Origin: an uncultured Oscillibacter sp.
Lineage (GTDB): Bacteria; Bacillota; Clostridia; Oscillospirales; Oscillospiraceae
Assembly (NCBI GenBank): GCA_910588175.1
Contig: CAJUQQ010000008.1
Span: 1-61,558 of the forward strand
Direction of reading: 5' to 3'
Length of the DNA stretch: 61,558 nt
Shown in pieces: positions 57,837 through 61,558 of the stretch (position 1 is the stretch's first letter; each line of letters begins with the position of its first letter). The position numbers and the translations under genes are program-made. Below the pieces are notes generated by a model. That model searched no databases. It was not told the DNA's origin and saw only the letters and a program-made list of their open reading frames with translations.

Positions 57837-58052
57837 ATGATCCTTTTGACGAAGAGAAATCACGACAAGTTTCTGGTCAACCATTTGCAGATCGAGCACA
57901 TTGAGTGTATCCCCGAGTCCAAGATCACCATGATGAATCACGACTACTACCTGGTCCGTGAGAGCGTGGAGGAGATCATTCATAAAATCGCGGAATACAA
58001 CGCCAAGGTCCAGGACATCCACCGCGAGATCGTGGTATCGGACAAGCGTTGA
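57837..58052 (+). CDS. flbD: FlbD-like flagellar protein
   Basis: A 71-residue protein of the FlbD family typical of Gram-positive flagellar operons: MILLTKRN...LVNHLQIEHIECIPESKITM. It is thought to modulate stator or switch assembly. It starts at 57837 (MILL...); an in-frame ATG 18 bp upstream is less likely. Confidence 0.9.
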   Translation: MILLTKRNHDKFLVNHLQIEHIECIPESKITMMNHDYYLVRESVEEIIHKIAEYNAKVQDIHREIVVSDKR

Positions 58053-58113
58053 TCGAATATAGATAAAATTCACAGGCCGGCGCCCGGCGCCCGGCCGAGG
58101 GGGGCATTTCTTC

Positions 58114-58971
58114 ATGAATATAAACTATATCATCGGCATTGCCGGCGCGTTTGGCGTGTTCCTGCTTGGCTGTGTTCTGGGCATCAACATCGGCCCCAGC
58201 GCGGCGGGGAAGAAGATGTTCGACTTCAACCCGGGGAACCTCTGGAACTTCTTCGACGCGGCGTCCATCTTCATCACCATCGGATGTACGCTGTTCATCG
58301 TGGCGGCCAGCTTCCCGGGACCCATGCTCAAGGCCATGCCCAAGCACTTCAAGATCATCCTGAACAACAAGCTGTTCGACCCCAAGGGCTACATCGAGCA
58401 ATTGGTGGAGCTGGCCCAGATCGCCCGGAAGAACGGCCTGCTGTCCCTGGAAGAGAAGGCCAACGAGCAGTCCGACCCCTTCTTCAAGCAGGCCATTATG
58501 CTCATCGTGGACGCCAACGACCAGGATAAGGTCCGGGGCATCCTGGAGAATGATATCGAGTGTATGTCCGCCCGGCATGAGGACGCCGCCGCGCTGTACG
58601 ACAAGGCATCCAGCGTGGCCCCGGCCTTCGGCATGGTGGGTACGCTGGTGGGCCTGATCAACATGCTGAAGTCCATGAACCTCTCCGGCGACGGCGGGGC
58701 CGACTCTCTGGGCACCAGCATGGGCACCGCCCTGATCACCACCCTGTACGGCTGCCTGCTGGCCCACATGGTCTTCGGCCCCGTGGCCCAGCTCCTCCGG
58801 GGGCGGGACAGCGAGGAGGTCCTGTGCAAGCAGATCATCGTGGAGGGCGTCATGGCCATCCAGGCCGGCGAGAACCCCAAGTCCCTGCGGGAGCGGCTTT
58901 TGACCTACATGTCCCAGAAGCAGCGCGAAATGGGCGGCGAGGGCGCTGCCGGCGGCGAGGCGAAGGGATGA
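58114..58971 (+). CDS. motA: Flagellar stator protein MotA
   Basis: A 285-residue stator with four membrane helices (about 3-24, 45-66, 165-190, 200-222). The ion-channel helix motif KASSVAPAFGMVGTLVGLI is intact, and the large cytoplasmic loop carries charged residues that contact FliG. It lies directly after flbD. Confidence 0.95.
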   Translation: MNINYIIGIAGAFGVFLLGCVLGINIGPSAAGKKMFDFNPGNLWNFFDAASIFITIGCTLFIVAASFPGPMLKAMPKHFKIILNNKLFDPKGYIEQLVELAQIARKNGLLSLEEKANEQSDPFFKQAIMLIVDANDQDKVRGILENDIECMSARHEDAAALYDKASSVAPAFGMVGTLVGLINMLKSMNLSGDGGADSLGTSMGTALITTLYGCLLAHMVFGPVAQLLRGRDSEEVLCKQIIVEGVMAIQAGENPKSLRERLLTYMSQKQREMGGEGAAGGEAKG

Positions 58972-59003
58972 GCCTCTTGTCCCGAAAGGAAAGGTGAGCG
59001 TCT

Positions 59004-59798
59004 ATGGCGATCAAGAAAAAGTCCAGCGGAGGCGGAGGCGCCAACTGGATGGATACCTACGGCGACATGGTGACGCTGCTGCTGTGCTTCTTCGTGCTGC
59101 TGTATTCCATGTCCACCATCAGCGAGGATAACTGGAAGGCCATCGTCCAGAGCTTCAACCCCTCCGCGGTGGAGGACCCCAGGGCCACCGCCGGCGCGGA
59201 CGGCCCCAACGCCGACGACTTCGGCAGCTCCGGCCAGATGCCCGTAGAGGACATTGAGCAGATGCAGGAGCAGGTGGAGCAGGATATGCAGGCCCTTCTG
59301 GAGGCCATCGAAAGCTTCGTCCGGCAGGAGAACCTCCAGGACGCGGTGACGGTGACCCAGAACGGCGGAAAGATTTTCATCACCTTCAGCCAGTCCGTGT
59401 TCTTTGACGGGAACAGCCCCGTCATCCGCAAGGAGGCCTATCCCGTTCTGGACGGGGTCTGCGAGATGCTCAGCGGCGTGGCCGGGTCCTTGGACGAGGT
59501 CCGGATTCAGGGCCATACCGCCCGGGCGGGCGCGGGTCCCAACAACGTGGAGACGGACCGGACGCTGTCCAGCGACCGTGCCGCCAACGTGGTGATTTAC
59601 ATTCAAAAGCACAGCTCCGTGCCTCCCAGCTGCCTGGTCAGCGAGGGCTTCGGCGAGTGGCGGCCCATTGAGCGCAACGACACCGCCGAGGGCCGGGCCA
59701 AGAACCGCCGGGTGGAAATGATTATCAGCGGCCGGGATATCGAGGCCGAAATGGAAGAGCAGGGCGGCATTCAGCAGTATATCGTCCTGACATCTTAA
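59004..59798 (+). CDS. motB: Flagellar stator protein MotB
   Basis: A 264-residue stator. One membrane helix (about 17-38) carries ion-binding D21 in YGDMVTLLLCFFVLLYSMS. The C-terminal OmpA-like peptidoglycan-binding domain (about 120-255) has VRIQGHTARAG and DRAANVVIYIQKHS. The CFFVLL part of the helix resembles sodium-type PomB rather than proton-type MotB, which is suggestive only. A linker with plug helix lies at about 40-110. Confidence 0.94.
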   Translation: MAIKKKSSGGGGANWMDTYGDMVTLLLCFFVLLYSMSTISEDNWKAIVQSFNPSAVEDPRATAGADGPNADDFGSSGQMPVEDIEQMQEQVEQDMQALLEAIESFVRQENLQDAVTVTQNGGKIFITFSQSVFFDGNSPVIRKEAYPVLDGVCEMLSGVAGSLDEVRIQGHTARAGAGPNNVETDRTLSSDRAANVVIYIQKHSSVPPSCLVSEGFGEWRPIERNDTAEGRAKNRRVEMIISGRDIEAEMEEQGGIQQYIVLTS

Positions 59799-59850
59799 AA
59801 GGGCCACCGGCGGCCGTTGGCCGGAATCCAGGCAGAACAGGGGGGATGAC

Positions 59851-60855
59851 ATGGCAGACGTATTATCGCAAGCGCAGATCGACGCTTTGCTGAACGCGGT
59901 TCGAAGCGGAGACAAGGACCTGGAGGAATCCAGCGAAAAGCAGGAAAAGAAGTACCAAAAATACGACTTCAGCAGTCCCCGTAAATTTACCAAAGACCGC
60001 ATAAAAATGCTGAACGGCATTTTCGATAACTATTCCAGGGTGATCGGCTCCCGGCTGAACGCCCGCCTCCGCTCCACCTGCGAAATTACGGTGGAGAGCA
60101 TTGAGGAGCAGAGGTATTATGAGTTTTCCAACGCCCTGACGGAGGGCGACGTGCTGGGCATGATCGACGTGGAACTGAAAGGGCAGATGCAGGAGACTCC
60201 TGCGATGCTCTACATCTCCACCTCGACGGCTCTGAGCATGATGGACCGGATGCTGGGCGGCGAGGGCGCCGTGGACGAGGAGCTGGAGGACGACTACAGC
60301 TACACGGACCTGGAGCTGAAGCTCTACGAGGACCTGGCGGAGGACACCGTTAAAATTATGGACCGTAGTTGGGAGAACTACGTGCCCATAAATTTCACCT
60401 ACAGCCGGACGGAGGTCAACCCCACGCTGAACCAGGTCATCGGCCTGGACGAGACGGTGGTCATCGTGGACCTGAAGCTGGCGTTTCCCAACTTGGCGGG
60501 GCGGATGAGCATCTGCCTGCCGGGGGAGGTGCTGACCAACGTCTTCGCGGAGATCAGCCGGGAGAGTCCCCTGCGCCGGACGGCGGCAGAGGACAAATCC
60601 GAGGAGATCTTCGACAAGCTGCGGGATTCCAAGCTGGAGATCATCGCGGAGCTGGCCAGCACCCAGCTGTCCCTCAGCGATATCTACCACTTGAACGTGG
60701 GAGACGTCATCGACTTGGGGCAGCCCAAGGAATCTCCCATCTATCTGGAAATCGGCGGCTACCACTGGTTCACCGGCAAAATGGGCACCCACAAGAAAAA
60801 CATGGCTGTGAAAATAGATGAAGTATGCTATCAGCTTGAGCAAAGGAGCGAGTAG
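59851..60855 (+). CDS. fliM: Flagellar motor switch protein FliM
   Basis: A 334-residue switch subunit. The CheY-P-binding N-terminus is LSQAQIDALLNAVRSG (residues 5-20); CheC-like middle domain with the conserved GYP-like core; SpoA domain (about 245-320). It precedes fliY by 5 bp. No fliL lies between motB and fliM. Confidence 0.96.
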   Translation: MADVLSQAQIDALLNAVRSGDKDLEESSEKQEKKYQKYDFSSPRKFTKDRIKMLNGIFDNYSRVIGSRLNARLRSTCEITVESIEEQRYYEFSNALTEGDVLGMIDVELKGQMQETPAMLYISTSTALSMMDRMLGGEGAVDEELEDDYSYTDLELKLYEDLAEDTVKIMDRSWENYVPINFTYSRTEVNPTLNQVIGLDETVVIVDLKLAFPNLAGRMSICLPGEVLTNVFAEISRESPLRRTAAEDKSEEIFDKLRDSKLEIIAELASTQLSLSDIYHLNVGDVIDLGQPKESPIYLEIGGYHWFTGKMGTHKKNMAVKIDEVCYQLEQRSE

Positions 60856-60860
60856 ACGGA

Positions 60861-61558
60861 ATGGAGAAGCGGTTATTTAGCCCGATGGAGATCGACGCCC
60901 TCGGGGAAATGATGAATATCAGCCTTGGCTCCTCTGCCACAGCGGTATCCAACCTTCTGGAGCACAGAGTAGATATCACCACACCCAAGGTTACGGCCAT
61001 CCAGACGGCGGACTTTGCCCTGGGCAACCTGGAGCCCGCCATGGGCATCGAGATTCGGTACGTAGAGGGTCTGGCGGGCAGCAACATCATGCTGCTCAAA
61101 CGCAGCGACATCAAGGTCATTGTGGACATCCTCATGGGCGGCGAGACGCCGGAAGAGGAATTCGAGCTCAACGAGCTGACCATCAGCGCCGTGTGCGAGG
61201 TCATGAACCAGATGATGGGCGCCGCCGCCACGGCCATGAGCGACTTCCTGGGCTATCAGGTGGACATTTCCACACCCCAGCCCTTCGAGCTGGAGGACCT
61301 GGAGGCCTTTAAGGAGCACCACCTTCCCGAGGGGGCGGAGACGATTGTCATTGTCCGCTTTGCCCTGCGGATTGAAGGGGCGCTGGAAAGCGAGTTCATG
61401 AACGTCATGAGCGTGGAGCTGGCCAAGGAGCTCTTGAAGGGCCTGGGCCTGGGCGACGAGGACGAGGCGGAAGAGGCCGCTCCCGCGCCTGCCCCTGCTC
61501 CTGCCCCCGCGCCGGAGCCCGCTGCCTCCTCCGGCGGCAAGATGAGCCAGGAGGAGAT
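60861..61558 (+). CDS. fliY: Flagellar switch phosphatase FliY, truncated by the window
   Basis: At least 232 residues visible. The N-terminal CheC-like CheY-P phosphatase domain has both active-site helices (EIDALGEMMNISLGSSAT and ISAVCEVMNQMMGAAA). An Ala/Pro linker follows; the C-terminal SpoA (FliN) domain lies beyond the edge. AAAGGAG precedes it. FliY-type switches are typical of Bacillota. Confidence 0.93.
   Translation, partial: MEKRLFSPMEIDALGEMMNISLGSSATAVSNLLEHRVDITTPKVTAIQTADFALGNLEPAMGIEIRYVEGLAGSNIMLLKRSDIKVIVDILMGGETPEEEFELNELTISAVCEVMNQMMGAAATAMSDFLGYQVDISTPQPFELEDLEAFKEHHLPEGAETIVIVRFALRIEGALESEFMNVMSVELAKELLKGLGLGDEDEAEEAAPAPAPAPAPAPEPAASSGGKMSQEE

Noticed and set aside
1..61558. 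CRISPR arrays, rRNA genes, insertion sequences
   Set aside because: No regularly spaced repeats, rRNA sequence or transposase gene was seen.

Overview
The window looks like a chromosome segment of a GC-rich, flagellated, anaerobic Bacillota bacterium, most likely a clostridial gut commensal of the Oscillospiraceae type. The evidence is a CtsR/McsA/ClpC operon, a NiaR-type repressor, an Enterococcus-like V-type ATPase operon, formate-tetrahydrofolate ligase, rubrerythrin, FliY and FlbD flagellar genes, strong GGAGG ribosome sites and frequent TTG starts. The genus cannot be fixed from the sequence alone.

Layout. Positions 1-5400 (mostly minus strand) hold an Imm22-like orphan immunity gene, rubrerythrin, methionyl-tRNA synthetase, a MATE exporter and a NiaR-like 3H-domain regulator. 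A DUF4180 gene follows on the plus strand. Positions 6049-15003 are a complete nine-gene V-type ATPase operon (order F-I-K-E-C-G-A-B-D) with a sodium-type ion site in the K subunit and an array of hairpins between the G and A genes. A small P-loop kinase-like gene follows.

Positions 15759-25407 are a 9.6 kb integrative element inserted in the 3' end of a tRNA-Cys gene. It is bounded by 26-bp direct repeats and carries tyrosine integrase, excisionase, a P4/D5-type helicase, a stand-alone RNase H hybrid-binding-like domain, two HTH regulators, a leftward module of unknown small genes, and an operon of a triple-zinc-ribbon amidoligase, a class II glutamine amidotransferase and two micropeptides. 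It has no relaxase or capsid genes and resembles a phage satellite or a small integrative plasmid. This is the most unusual part of the window.

Positions 25385-26070 hold five tRNA genes (Cys, Gly, Phe, Asp, Val). After them come rluD and lspA, an unknown membrane protein, an ABM-fold protein, the ctsR-mcsA-clpC stress operon (without mcsB), a ferredoxin, a radical SAM protein, thymidine kinase, mutY, a PadR/permease-prefix module with a clear operator, a formate-transporter-like protein with fhs, and a 25-residue micropeptide gene.

Positions 41514-46536 are a leftward signalling operon: a REC-HD-GYP-PAS-GGDEF protein, an Hpt protein and a hybrid histidine kinase, which together form a full phosphorelay acting on cyclic di-GMP. 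Divergent from it, 46909 to the end is the start of a large flagellar operon (flgB to fliY, truncated by the window edge) with a structured GC-rich leader. The signalling operon therefore probably controls motility. V-ATPase, MATE and a PomB-like MotB together hint at a sodium-based ion economy, which is inference.
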